Positions 14,315-23,250 are shown, numbered from the stretch's first letter. The stretch is 34,106 nt of DNA from Clostridium sp. CAG:448 (GCA_000433415.1 FR890483.1:1-34106), one strand, 5' to 3'. Notes: a model not told the origin generated them from the sequence alone. Numbers and translations are program-made.

Positions 14315-16654
14315 TTAATTGCCCTCCATTACTTTCTGCATCTGTTCGGTTTGCAGCGTCCACAGTTTATAATAAATTCCCCTACGTGCAAGCAATTCTT
14401 CTGCCGTTCCCATTTCCGCCAGTTCCCCATTATCGATTGACATCAGATAATTGCAGTTCTTCAGCGTGGAAAGGCGGTGCGCGATACTGATGGTAGTGTG
14501 ACCGACAATCAGTTTGTCAATTGCGTTGCTGATTTGGCACTCTGTTTCGGTATCCATCGCGGCGGTTGCCTCGTCCAGAATCAGGATAGAAGGATTAAGC
14601 AGCAACGCACGGGCAATGGCAATCCGCTGGCGCTCGCCGCCGGACAGCGAACGATTCCCGATTCCCACGTTGCTTTCATACCCTTCCGGCAACCGCATGA
14701 TAAAGTCATGTGCGTTTGCGGATTTGGCGGCGGCAATGACCTCTTCCATGCTTGCTTCCGGTCTTGCATAGCGGATATTGTCCGCAATCGTACCGCGGAA
14801 AATAAAAATTTCCTGCGAAACAATTGCAATATTTCGATGGATGTCCGCCTGTTTGATCTCTTTGATATCCACACCGTCCAGCGTGACGGAACCGCTGACC
14901 ACGTCATACATACGTGTAATCAGATTGGCAATGGTGCTCTTTCCGCTTCCGGTGTGTCCGACAAGTCCGACGTGATCGCCCTGATGGATCGTGAAAGTGA
15001 CGTCTTTCAGAATTGGGCGATTGGGATTGTAATGGAAGCAGACATGATTGAATCCGATTTCCCCTTTGATCTCCGGCATGGAAACGGCATCGGGAGCGTC
15101 GGTGATATCCGGCACGGCGTCAATAACCTCAAAAATACGGACAGCGGAGTTCATCGTATCCGTTACCAAATCCGTAAAATTGGTAAAAAAGCTCAACGGA
15201 CCGAAAATCATGCCGGTATAACCGATATAGGCGGTCAATTGTCCATATGTCATCTCTTTTCCGATAACGACAATACCACCGATTCCCCACATTGCATGGC
15301 AGAAAACACCGATAATGATGGAAACAACCGGAAAGATGGTCAGCGCGATCATGTTGGTATGCAGGTTGGCATCATAAAGCTTTGTGGAATAGTGCAGAAA
15401 CTGCGCTGTTTCATCGGTTTCCTTTGCAAATGCCTTGACCACACGAATGCCGGAAAGCGAATCGTTCATCATGGAATTCATCGAGGAAGAACGTCTCCAA
15501 AGCTTGGAATAGGAACGCCAGAGCTTCGGCAGACGGAACTTGATAATACAGACAATCAACGGGATCGGAATGAACAAAAGTAAGGTCAGCTTCCAGTTGA
15601 TCGTAAACAGGATTACGGCAAGCCCGATAAATTGCAGGACGTGCACCAAAAAGAACGGCAGACCGTCAATGAAAAAGCTTCTGATTCTTTCCGCATCGTA
15701 ATTAACGCGGTTGATCAACCGCCCTGTTGGGTTCTTGTTAAAATAGGAAAGCGACAGCTTTTGCATGGCAATAAAAACTTCATTCTTGATGTTCTTTACC
15801 ACGCGGGTTGACATGTAGGCATTGATCCGGTTTCGCAGGACGCCTATGAGCAGGTTCAAAACCGCAAGACCGATCAAAATGCCGACAAACAGGTACACAT
15901 ACTTCTCTTCATGCATGGTTCCTGTAATCTGCTTCCCCGCATCATTGTAGGACGGCTCGGAAATAACCTGGTCAAACAAAAGCTGCCCGCTGACAATCGG
16001 GGACACCAATGAAATCAGTGTCGATCCAAGCAACAGCAATAGTACCGCTGCGAGTTGTAGACGGAAGTTTGTAAAGTATTGAAGCAGTCTGCGGAAAACA
16101 CCTTTTTTATTGACACAGTGCGAACAGATTTTTCGCTCCTGATCGTCATATGGACGCCCGCATTTCGGGCATGTCATATTGAACTGGTCAAAGAGTGCAT
16201 CATCAGCGCCAACGGTCTCCCCTCTGCCAAGCCGATCCCACAGATTCAGAAACGCGCTCAGTTTTTTCTTGCAGGCGTTGGTACAGTAACCGAGCACCAT
16301 GGTTTCGCCGGAACAATCGTATGCACGCTGTCTTTGGCGGAACGCCTCCGGGTCCTCTCCCTCTTCCATGACGGGCGGAAGATCATCCTCACGGTGACGG
16401 TGTACCTGCAAGCGGTTGGAGGTTGTATAGTTATCAATGTAGGGTTCTGTCAGAATTGCCAACGGAAACGCCTCAACAGAGTCGCTGACGCGGTAGAGCA
16501 TTCCTTCGGTACTGGAAAGCAAGAGCCAAACCTCACCGAAGTTCCCCGCGCAGTCCAGGTCAAAATGCAGACAGACATCCATTGCATCCGGATGTGCACC
16601 GTAGGCGCCGAGAAGCGCAAGCACAGATTCCGGGCATGAATCAAGCGGTAACAT
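14315..16654 (-). CDS. ABC exporter half with N-terminal zinc ribbon (DUF1854-associated)
   Basis: Second fused permease/ATPase, 779 residues from ATG 16654, which has GAAAGGAG (16670-16663) 8 bases upstream; an upstream in-frame TTG at 16702 has no such site. The N-terminal ~160 residues form a soluble beta-rich domain containing C124/C128. A zinc ribbon follows (C162-x2-C165, C177-x2-C180), matching its operon partner in place and spacing. The six-helix permease (about 200-490) precedes an ATPase with Walker A GHTGSGKST (566-574), LSGGE (670-674) and LILDEA (E695). Both ATP sites look competent, unlike many heterodimeric exporters with one degenerate site. First gene of the operon; promoter at 16716-16743. 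Confidence 0.9.
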   Translation of the reverse strand: MLPLDSCPESVLALLGAYGAHPDAMDVCLHFDLDCAGNFGEVWLLLSSTEGMLYRVSDSVEAFPLAILTEPYIDNYTTSNRLQVHRHREDDLPPVMEEGEDPEAFRQRQRAYDCSGETMVLGYCTNACKKKLSAFLNLWDRLGRGETVGADDALFDQFNMTCPKCGRPYDDQERKICSHCVNKKGVFRRLLQYFTNFRLQLAAVLLLLLGSTLISLVSPIVSGQLLFDQVISEPSYNDAGKQITGTMHEEKYVYLFVGILIGLAVLNLLIGVLRNRINAYMSTRVVKNIKNEVFIAMQKLSLSYFNKNPTGRLINRVNYDAERIRSFFIDGLPFFLVHVLQFIGLAVILFTINWKLTLLLFIPIPLIVCIIKFRLPKLWRSYSKLWRRSSSMNSMMNDSLSGIRVVKAFAKETDETAQFLHYSTKLYDANLHTNMIALTIFPVVSIIIGVFCHAMWGIGGIVVIGKEMTYGQLTAYIGYTGMIFGPLSFFTNFTDLVTDTMNSAVRIFEVIDAVPDITDAPDAVSMPEIKGEIGFNHVCFHYNPNRPILKDVTFTIHQGDHVGLVGHTGSGKSTIANLITRMYDVVSGSVTLDGVDIKEIKQADIHRNIAIVSQEIFIFRGTIADNIRYARPEASMEEVIAAAKSANAHDFIMRLPEGYESNVGIGNRSLSGGERQRIAIARALLLNPSILILDEATAAMDTETECQISNAIDKLIVGHTTISIAHRLSTLKNCNYLMSIDNGELAEMGTAEELLARRGIYYKLWTLQTEQMQKVMEGN

Positions 16655-16715
16655 AAGATCATCTCCTTTCGGATTTCGGGGATGTTTGCCAAAATCAGAC
16701 AAACTAAACGCATGT

Positions 16716-16743
16716 AGTATAGCACATCAGACCGAAAAGTCAA
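16716..16743 (-). promoter_or_regulatory. Sigma-A promoter of the ABC-DUF1854 operon
   Basis: TTGACT (16743-16738), 16-base spacer, TATACT (16721-16716), 61 bases upstream of ATG 16654. The ~100 AT-rich bases between this and the divergent promoter include a 12-base palindrome ACAAAATTTTGT (16760-16771). Confidence 0.7.
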
Positions 16744-16846
16744 GCGATTTTGAAAAATAACAAAATTTTGTGCATATATACAATTTATTCATATCACTAT
16801 ATCAATTGTTGTGCTTAATAACCATATTGAAATCTGCAAAAAATGG

Positions 16847-16875
16847 TTGACTTTCCGCAAATTGCATGGTAAAAT
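16847..16875 (+). promoter_or_regulatory. Sigma-A promoter of the GH43-like gene
   Basis: TTGACT (16847-16852), 17-base spacer, TAAAAT (16870-16875), 57 bases before ATG 16933. Confidence 0.7.
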
Positions 16876-16932
16876 GGTCTCGCGGAGCTGTTGATCTGTT
16901 TTCGCAAAGGATTCCTGAAAGGAGTATTGCAA

Positions 16933-18558
16933 ATGACAAAAAAGCATTTCAGATTGATCCTTCCGGATGAAGGACAGGATATTTTTATGTTGCGCAAAGG
17001 GCAGGAATGGGGATATCGGTACGGACCGTCCATTATGGTACACGACGGCATCTGCGAGGGGTGGTTCGCGTCGCCCGGTGACTGCTTTGAAGCGGACTGG
17101 TTCACCTATCGGCGTTCGACCGACGGCGGCAAAACATGGTCAGACGAACGTGTTGTGATGACACCGACACCGCATTCCATGGATTGGTTTTCCGTTTGCG
17201 ACCCTGCTGTTTTTAAGTACGGCGATTATTACTATATCGGATACACTTCAACCATTTTCGCGGATGCCGGCGGTGTGTGCAACAACGGATTTGTCGCACG
17301 TTCCGCCTCCCCCACCGGTCCCTTTGAAAAATGGAACGGAAACGGATGGGGAGAAACAAGAGAAACGGCAAACGGCACGCTGCACTGGATCGGAAAACCG
17401 GCGCCGGTTATTTACTATGACGAAGACTGGCACGATTGGGGTGCCGGGGAGTTTTCCTTTGTTGTCAAGGATACAACGCTCTATATCTACTACACATGGT
17501 CATCCAGAAAAGCAGACGGATCCCTCTATTCCGAAACACGGGTTGCAACCGCGGATGTTACGGACCCGAACTGGCCGGGACGCCTGACCTATCACGGAAC
17601 CGCGGCGGTTCGCAACTCCGGCTCCAATGACTCTTATGATGTGGTTTACTGCGAAGATCTGGACAAATTTATCGCGCTCGCGACAGATCGCCGTTTCACA
17701 AAAGACAGCTTCTTGTCTGTCAGTGAATCGGACGACGGCTTGCACTTTACCCGTGTCAATGAAATCCGTGTCAACACAAGCTTTATGCTCCACAATTGCG
17801 GCATATCCGGAGACTGCCTGCACCATACCCGCAAGGGAGACGTTATGCTGCTCGGCTATGCTTACGGAAACAAATGGGGCTGCTGGGGCACGCGCCTGCA
17901 TCGCTATGACTTCGAGGCAATGGATGAGCCCTTCTATTCTGAAACGGATCAGCCGAATATCCAACGGGAAGTTGTTTTCTGGGAACGTCCGGACCCGATT
18001 TGGGATATCATTCTCACGGCGCCTGCCCCGCATTATCTGCGTCTGAGTCCCGGGGATTCTCTGGAACTGTCCATGCGTGTGATGAATACCTGCTATGAAA
18101 CGCGGGAAGTAAACGAGGGCATCCTTTACGATAACTTCGACCCTGCCGTTATTGAAATTCGTGATGGTACCGTTTTTGCAAAACAGGTCGGATATACCTA
18201 TGTGGACGCGCATTTTGAGGGATTGTTCTGCGAATTCCTGATTTATGTGGACGACCCGGATATGTGTTATGATAAAGAAACGCGGGAACTGACTTCCTTT
18301 ACACCGATGCTGACAAACTATCGTATTTCCCTGTCTGCCGGAGAAAAGAAACAAATCCGCGGTATGGCAACCTGGTCTGACGGAAATTTCTTTGAAATCT
18401 GTGAGCCCAAGGACGGTGTCACCTTTGAGAACCTCGCACCGGAGTTATTGCTTGTAGACGAAGATGGAACGGTGCGCGCACGCGGCATTGCGGGAACCGG
18501 TCAGGTTCGTGTGCGGTGCGGTGCGTTTGCATTCACTGTCGATGTAACTGTTTTTTGA
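16933..18558 (+). CDS. GH43-like beta-propeller glycoside hydrolase with C-terminal Ig-like modules
   Basis: 541 residues from ATG 16933, preceded by GAAAGGAG. The N-terminal ~360 residues read as a glycosidase beta-propeller: RRSTDGGKTWS (sialidase-type Asp-box), DPAVFKYGDYYYIGYTS (90-106, GH43-type D-P base motif), ASPTGPFEKW, a WGAGEFSFVVKDTTLYIYYTW strand pair and VSESDDGLHF. The C-terminal ~175 residues look like two bacterial Ig-like folds (RLSPGDSLELSMRV; RISLSAGEKKQIRGMATWSDG). No signal peptide is present, so the enzyme is probably cytoplasmic and would act on imported oligosaccharides. Exact specificity cannot be read; arabinosidase/xylosidase or a GH117/GH130-like role are alternatives. 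Divergent from the ABC operon; no sugar transporter is adjacent. Confidence 0.7.
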   Translation: MTKKHFRLILPDEGQDIFMLRKGQEWGYRYGPSIMVHDGICEGWFASPGDCFEADWFTYRRSTDGGKTWSDERVVMTPTPHSMDWFSVCDPAVFKYGDYYYIGYTSTIFADAGGVCNNGFVARSASPTGPFEKWNGNGWGETRETANGTLHWIGKPAPVIYYDEDWHDWGAGEFSFVVKDTTLYIYYTWSSRKADGSLYSETRVATADVTDPNWPGRLTYHGTAAVRNSGSNDSYDVVYCEDLDKFIALATDRRFTKDSFLSVSESDDGLHFTRVNEIRVNTSFMLHNCGISGDCLHHTRKGDVMLLGYAYGNKWGCWGTRLHRYDFEAMDEPFYSETDQPNIQREVVFWERPDPIWDIILTAPAPHYLRLSPGDSLELSMRVMNTCYETREVNEGILYDNFDPAVIEIRDGTVFAKQVGYTYVDAHFEGLFCEFLIYVDDPDMCYDKETRELTSFTPMLTNYRISLSAGEKKQIRGMATWSDGNFFEICEPKDGVTFENLAPELLLVDEDGTVRARGIAGTGQVRVRCGAFAFTVDVTVF

Positions 18559-18577
18559 TTGAAATTTGACCTGAAAA

Positions 18578-18620
18578 TCCCCCGCTCCTTCACAGATGGT
18601 GAATAGAACGGGGGACCTTT
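18578..18620. terminator. Bidirectional terminator between convergent genes
   Basis: CCCCCG (18579-18584) pairs with CGGGGG (18609-18614), and an inner stem TTCAC/GTGAA extends the hairpin. CCTTTTAT follows on plus and GATTTTC on minus. Confidence 0.75.
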
Positions 18621-18629
18621 TATATCATC

Positions 18630-19418
18630 TTACATGGAACGACCACCGCCGCCATGCGAGGTGCCGGAGGATCCGGAATGGGAGGACCCGCCGGAACGTT
18701 CTGCCGTCTGACGCGGCACCCGTGTGATGGTGCGATACAGGAAAATATCGCGCGCAACATCAATTTTCAGACTGCCGTCTTTGACATAATTTCCTGCATA
18801 ACGTGCCGTGCGGACACTTTTCAGGGATGCCTTCATGGTGCCGGTCACCAAAAGACCAACCAACAAACCGCAGCCAAGACCGACAAAGACCCATATAATC
18901 TTATACGAACGGTGATATTCAACCAACCGTTCCACTTCCTCGGCATAGGTCAGAAAGGCGCCGTAGTAACGTCCGGCATAAAAATCGTCCGACATACGGT
19001 CAAAAATGTCTTGGATATCATCCTCACTGATGGCGCGGATGCCCTCGCCTGTCGTGGAAATCCAGACCTCTCTGCTGTCACCGTTGATATAGCGGAGAAA
19101 AAGGACGCCGTCATGTTTTTTTCCGTAACCGTATTGATGGTAATCATAGTAATCGTCCGCATAATCGCGCGGTGTTTTTCCGTCAAGATCATTCGTCGTC
19201 ACTACAACGACTTCAAATTGCAGCTTTTCACTCAGGCTGTCCAACAGTGCGGTCAGATTTGCAGCATCGTCTGCATCCAACAGTCCTGCCATGTCTACCA
19301 GGCGCGGATCGTGGATTTCCGTTGCTTCCGCGTCTTCAGCAAAGACAGGCAGAACCGAAAGTACACAGAGAAAGAGCAACAGAGAGAGTGCCAAAATACG
19401 TTTTACTGTTTGTTTCAA
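18630..19418 (-). CDS. TPM-domain membrane protein, YdjH/YgcG-like
   Basis: 262 residues from a TTG at 19418, chosen because GGGGGAGG (19434-19427) lies 8 bases upstream. The in-frame ATG at 19436, overlapping the previous stop as TGATG, has no ribosome site. A signal/membrane segment (about 6-28) leads to a TPM domain (about 35-170) with the family start IHDPRLVDMAGLLDADDAANLTALLDSLSE, FEVVVVTTNDLDGKTPRDYADDYYD, and DGVLFLRYINGDSREVWISTTGEG. A membrane helix follows (about 178-200), then a Ser/Gly/His-rich tail. In B. subtilis the counterpart YdjH works with YdjG at the membrane to recruit YdjI and PspA. Third gene of the operon here. Confidence 0.85.
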   Translation of the reverse strand: MKQTVKRILALSLLLFLCVLSVLPVFAEDAEATEIHDPRLVDMAGLLDADDAANLTALLDSLSEKLQFEVVVVTTNDLDGKTPRDYADDYYDYHQYGYGKKHDGVLFLRYINGDSREVWISTTGEGIRAISEDDIQDIFDRMSDDFYAGRYYGAFLTYAEEVERLVEYHRSYKIIWVFVGLGCGLLVGLLVTGTMKASLKSVRTARYAGNYVKDGSLKIDVARDIFLYRTITRVPRQTAERSGGSSHSGSSGTSHGGGGRSM

Positions 19419-19426
19419 AATGCGCA

Positions 19427-19434
19427 CCTCCCCC
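19427..19434 (-). promoter_or_regulatory. Ribosome binding site deciding a TTG start
   Basis: GGGGGAGG is the only strong Shine-Dalgarno sequence here and is spaced 8 bases from TTG 19418. The downstream peptide (M/L)KQTVKRILALSLL is a typical signal-peptide start. Confidence 0.65.
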
Positions 19435-19435
19435 A

Positions 19436-20533
19436 TCAGAACAGGAAATGGATGAGAAGAGACAGTCCGATGATCCCGGCGCTGACAGCACCGGTCAGCC
19501 CCCACAGCCAACGATGGTATGCGCCTCTATCCATAGGAAGATCACCAACAAACTTCCCCGTCTGCCCGTTCATGGCAAACAGGTATTGCTTGCCGTTCCA
19601 TTCAGTGCGTAAAATCCATACCGGCAAAAGAGCGTACAGTGTTTTTCCAGCGGTCATCTGCACCGAGGTGTTTTCGGGAACCACGGAACTGTATCCCACA
19701 ATGGTCGACATCACGGCAGACTGCGTACTGTTTTTGATTCGTTCATTGACACGATTTTCACAATCGGCGGCAGATTCGTTGTAGCGATCGGCAAAAAAGC
19801 CGGAGAGATATGCGGTTTTGAAATCCACCGCATCACGATAGTCAAACGGCTCGATGGATTCCATCAGATCGTTCGGCATCCGCGTGGAACCGTCCACGGG
19901 GACATGTGAAAAGGACAGCGAACCTTGGCGGAACACCAAAAAGTGCGAGGTTTCCGTATAGTTGAACCGGCTGTCGCTCCAACAGTTGACACGCGTCGCG
20001 CGACAGCGAACGCCAGTTTTGCAATCGGCATCGTACAGCCAAAAAGGAGCGTATATCCCCTTGATTTCCTGCAAATGGTTCTCATCCTTAAAAACCTTTG
20101 GCAAAAGCTTTTTCTTGGAAAGATGCTGTTCCATTGCGCGGATCGCGTCCTCTTTGCTCAATTTGAAAGGAATCACCAAATCCGGACGCAATTCTCCGGA
20201 CACATTCCCTTCCAAAACGACCGGATTTCCGCAATACGGGCAAAATGCCGCAGCAGCAGATGCCTCTACCAAAATTTCTCCTCCGCATGCCTGACAGACA
20301 TAGGTCTTCATCTCAGAAGCTTCGGATGCAGCCCATGTTTTGCTGTCCGCTTTCCAGTCCATATGGTCCGGCTGTTCCTCGTTCATGGTTTCATCGAATT
20401 GCTTCAATGTATCCAGATCAAACTCCGTGTCACAGAACGGACACTTCATTTTTTGCAGATTGGTATCAAATTCAATGGCGCCACTGCAACAGGGACACTT
20501 GAATTGCTGAACGGTCTTTTCCCGGTTCTCCAA
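19436..20533 (-). CDS. Zinc-ribbon membrane protein, YdjG-like
   Basis: 365 residues. Two zinc ribbons open the protein: C13-x2-C16 with C31-x2-C34 (TFIIB-type), then YVCQACGG and AFCPYCGNP (about residues 78-102). A middle domain of about 220 residues begins LVIPFKLSKEDAI and contains YAPFWLYDADC and LLPVWILRTEWNGKQYLFAMNGQTGKFVG, as in YdjG and related clostridial proteins. One C-terminal membrane helix (about 341-363) anchors it. In B. subtilis YdjG pairs with YdjH to form the membrane platform of a PspA-linked stress system. It lies 28 bases after the SPFH gene and is joined to the TPM gene. Confidence 0.85.
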   Translation of the reverse strand: MENREKTVQQFKCPCCSGAIEFDTNLQKMKCPFCDTEFDLDTLKQFDETMNEEQPDHMDWKADSKTWAASEASEMKTYVCQACGGEILVEASAAAAFCPYCGNPVVLEGNVSGELRPDLVIPFKLSKEDAIRAMEQHLSKKKLLPKVFKDENHLQEIKGIYAPFWLYDADCKTGVRCRATRVNCWSDSRFNYTETSHFLVFRQGSLSFSHVPVDGSTRMPNDLMESIEPFDYRDAVDFKTAYLSGFFADRYNESAADCENRVNERIKNSTQSAVMSTIVGYSSVVPENTSVQMTAGKTLYALLPVWILRTEWNGKQYLFAMNGQTGKFVGDLPMDRGAYHRWLWGLTGAVSAGIIGLSLLIHFLF

Positions 20534-20561
20534 TGCCCATCACCTCCCGAAAGTATAAAAT

Positions 20562-21983
20562 TCAGCGTACAATATCGTTCTCGTCAAATCTGTTGCCGCA
20601 TTCCGGACAGAACTTGGGCGGATTGGTCGGATCCTCTGGCGTCCAACCGCACTGATCGCAACGGTAGATCGGCTTTCCTTCCGGCTTTTTGGCACCACAG
20701 TTGGAGCAGAAATTTCCACTGTTTTCCGTCCCGCAGGAACATGTCCAACGACCGGATTCTTCCGGCTTTTTTGCACCGCATTCCGGACAGAATTTTCCTC
20801 TTGCCTGCGAACCGCACTGCGGGCACACCCAACTGTCGGCTGTCTGCGGAACAGGCTTTTTGGCACCGCATTCGGGACAGAATTTCCCACTCACCGTTTT
20901 TCCGCACCCGGGACAGGTCCATTCGTCCGCCGGTGCGGCTGCGCCCGCGGTTGCGTCTGCCTGCTGTTGCGCCATCTGCTGCTGTTGCATGGTATAAAGG
21001 TTCTGCGTATTGGCTCCGGCATTCATGGCAACACCCATTCCCATAAAGCCCGCCATTGCGCCATTGGCATTTCCGGCGGCGGTGCGCATTGCATCTGCCT
21101 GGGCAACGGAGAGCATGCCGGCAGCCAAACCGGGATCCCGGTACATTCCTGCCCGCTGATCCTGACGAAGCATTTCCGCGTCCTCTTCCGTCAGCGTCAC
21201 CGCGCCGAGTGCGACGGATACAATCGAAAGCCCGCGCCGCTTTGCCCACTCAGCCGTCAGCTCTTCGTTCAGGTAATTCCGCAACTCCGTGGTATGCGCC
21301 ATCAACTGGTTCGGGCGCAGTTCCAACTCGGACATTCTTCCGATTGCCGGCATCAGGGCGGAGGTAAATTCCGCCTTCAGCTGACCGTCCAGTTCATTCC
21401 GCTGATAACTGCTCGTGACGTTTCCGCAGACATTCGTGTAGAAAAGAATGGGGTCACTGATGCAGTAAGAATAGGTACCGTTGATGCGCAGGTGCACATC
21501 GCGGTCAAGTCCGATCCGACGGTCGACCACCCGGAATTCAATCGGTGTTGCGGTTCCGAATTTGTTGTCAATCAGTTCCTTGGTGTTAAAATAGTAAACA
21601 CGCTGATCCTTGCCGGGATCTCCACCGTATGTAAAACGTCTGCCGATTTCGGCAAATGTTTTTTTGACGGACTCACCGAATTTGCCGGTAAAAATACTTG
21701 GCTCACTGGAGTTGTTCCAGGTATACTCTCCAGGCTCCGCACAGAATTCTGCAACCTTTCCCTGGTCAACAATGATCATACACTGACCGTCCGCAACGGC
21801 AATGCCCGAACCGTTGGAAATGACGTTATCGTTTCCCTTTTTATTGGAAGAACGTTTGGTGATCTGTTTTTGTCCACGCACGACCAAAACATCCTTATCC
21901 AATGCGTCACAGTAAAAAAATTCCTTCCATTGGTCCGCGAGGACACCGCCCGCGGCACCGAGTGCGGCTTTTATCAATCCCAT
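20562..21983 (-). CDS. SPFH-domain protein with four C-terminal zinc ribbons, YdjI-like
   Basis: 473-residue cytoplasmic protein of the YdjI (virion-core-like) family. The SPFH-like domain spans about 20-290 (EFFYCDALDKDVLVVRGQK, VADGQCMIIVDQGKVAEF, GEYTW, IEFRVVDRRIGLDRDVHLRINGTYSY, LGAVTLTEEDAEML). A Gly/Ala/Met/Gln-rich linker (about 300-350) leads to four zinc ribbons: C357/C360-C369/C372, C387/C390-C399/C402, C415/C417-C426/C429 and C442/C445-C459/C462. Ribbons 1 and 2 repeat GKFCPECGAKKP almost exactly. B. subtilis YdjI is shorter, with fewer ribbons. YdjI there binds the YdjGH membrane complex and recruits PspA; no pspA is in this window. First gene of the operon, behind a consensus promoter, with AAAGGAGC before ATG. 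Confidence 0.88.
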   Translation of the reverse strand: MGLIKAALGAAGGVLADQWKEFFYCDALDKDVLVVRGQKQITKRSSNKKGNDNVISNGSGIAVADGQCMIIVDQGKVAEFCAEPGEYTWNNSSEPSIFTGKFGESVKKTFAEIGRRFTYGGDPGKDQRVYYFNTKELIDNKFGTATPIEFRVVDRRIGLDRDVHLRINGTYSYCISDPILFYTNVCGNVTSSYQRNELDGQLKAEFTSALMPAIGRMSELELRPNQLMAHTTELRNYLNEELTAEWAKRRGLSIVSVALGAVTLTEEDAEMLRQDQRAGMYRDPGLAAGMLSVAQADAMRTAAGNANGAMAGFMGMGVAMNAGANTQNLYTMQQQQMAQQQADATAGAAAPADEWTCPGCGKTVSGKFCPECGAKKPVPQTADSWVCPQCGSQARGKFCPECGAKKPEESGRWTCSCGTENSGNFCSNCGAKKPEGKPIYRCDQCGWTPEDPTNPPKFCPECGNRFDENDIVR

Positions 21984-22051
21984 AATGAAGCTCCTTTCGA
22001 CTTTTCGTACTCTGCCATATGTACGAATACGCTTTTTATTCTTTATACTCT

Positions 22052-22080
22052 ATTATACAGGCAAATTCCCTGTTTGTCAA
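22052..22080 (-). promoter_or_regulatory. Consensus sigma-A promoter of the YdjIGH-like operon
   Basis: TTGACA (22080-22075), exactly 17 bases, TATAAT (22057-22052). Exact consensus hexamers suggest strong housekeeping expression and do not look like an ECF-type stress promoter. Confidence 0.85.
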
Positions 22081-22134
22081 TCCTGTAGTCTGCTTTTTAT
22101 GCCGTTTCTGCATTTACGTTTCCCACAGACCGCA

Positions 22135-23142
22135 TCAGGGAGCAGGGCGATCCGCTCCGGAGCGCACCGGCAGCATTTCGGAAAGGACAATCCCGCTCAG
22201 AATCAGCGCACAGCCCACGTAGCCGATGACGTTGATATGATCCGTTCCGAACAAAACACCGCCGATTGCGGCAAAAACGGCTTCCGCATTGAAAATGACC
22301 GCGGCGTAATTGGCATCGGTCATTTTCTGACCGACGGTCTGTAATGTATAACCGATTCCGACCGAACAGATGCCGCAGTACAGAATCCCGTCAATTCCCT
22401 CAAACACTCCACGCCATGTGAATGCCGTAATCGCCTGTTTCCCGGCTATGGTAATTCCGTTATACTCAAACACCAGTCCAAGCAACAGTGAGAGAACTGC
22501 GCATACCGCAAACTGGGCAAAGGAAAACCAAAGACAATTGACACGCTCGACCGCATAGTCAACCGACACCATTTGCATGGCAAAGAAAAACGCAGCGCCA
22601 ATCAGAAGCGGAATTCCCAACCACATCCAATCGGTTTCCGTACCGGTATTTCCGGAGGAGGAGAGCCCGAACAGGGTAAGCAAGGAAAGACCGCCGATTG
22701 CCAGGAACAATCCGAAAAACACGCCTGCCGACGGCTTTCTGCGGAAGGCAACAAAAGATGCAAGCGGTGTCAGAAGCGGATAAATACCGCACAAAAAGCC
22801 GGAAAGTCCCGCGCTTTGCGTAAACGTACATCCGTATTGCTGCAAGCCGGAGGCGATACACAAAAAGGCGCCGGAAATAAAACCGTAACGGAGGATCGCC
22901 TTGACAGAATGAGTGGCGCCATGCATTTCCGGTGCCTCCACAGATACGGGCTTTTTTTGTTTTTCGAACAGAAACGCAACCGGAATCATGGAAAGTGCCC
23001 CGACCGTGAAACGCAGCCCATTAAAAATCAGTGGCGGAATCAATTCGGAACTTTTGATTTGAAAAACAAATGCCAATCCCCAGACAAGACAGGTCAGGAG
23101 CAGTATGGGGGTCGCGCGCAAACGGTTGTTGGAGTTTTTCAT
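22135..23142 (-). CDS. EamA/DMT-superfamily transporter
   Basis: 335-residue integral membrane protein with about ten hydrophobic segments in two EamA repeats. The first starts at ILLLTCLVWGLAFVFQ and the second near WLGIPLLIGAAFFFAMQMVSVDYAVERV; the end of the second repeat is NYAAVIFNAEAVFAAIGGVLFGTDHINVIGYVGCALILSGIVLSE, a typical EamA C-terminal block. The family exports amino acids or other small metabolites; the substrate cannot be read from sequence. The ATG has only a weak purine stretch upstream. No clear promoter is seen in the 108 bases before it, which mostly hold the terminator of the preceding gene. Confidence 0.88.
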   Translation of the reverse strand: MKNSNNRLRATPILLLTCLVWGLAFVFQIKSSELIPPLIFNGLRFTVGALSMIPVAFLFEKQKKPVSVEAPEMHGATHSVKAILRYGFISGAFLCIASGLQQYGCTFTQSAGLSGFLCGIYPLLTPLASFVAFRRKPSAGVFFGLFLAIGGLSLLTLFGLSSSGNTGTETDWMWLGIPLLIGAAFFFAMQMVSVDYAVERVNCLWFSFAQFAVCAVLSLLLGLVFEYNGITIAGKQAITAFTWRGVFEGIDGILYCGICSVGIGYTLQTVGQKMTDANYAAVIFNAEAVFAAIGGVLFGTDHINVIGYVGCALILSGIVLSEMLPVRSGADRPAP

Positions 23143-23205
23143 GATGCTTTCACTTTCTTTCGGGTTCTTTTGGATTTTTATAAAATTTCACTGAAAAATG
23201 GTTGC

Positions 23206-23228
23206 GGGGACGATCAGAAACCGTCCCC
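23206..23228 (-). terminator. Probable terminator after the membrane-anchored unknown gene
   Basis: GGGGACG/CGTCCCC, 7 bp, loop of 9. On the minus strand GCAACCATTTTT follows, so the T run is displaced by several bases. Confidence 0.5.
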
Positions 23229-23250
23229 ATATGTCAAAATCAGAGTAAAA

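Noticed and set aside
11534..16654. Cyanophycin metabolism locus
   Set aside because: Only the ABC and DUF1854 genes fit; no cyanophycin synthetase, cyanophycinase or isoaspartyl dipeptidase is present.
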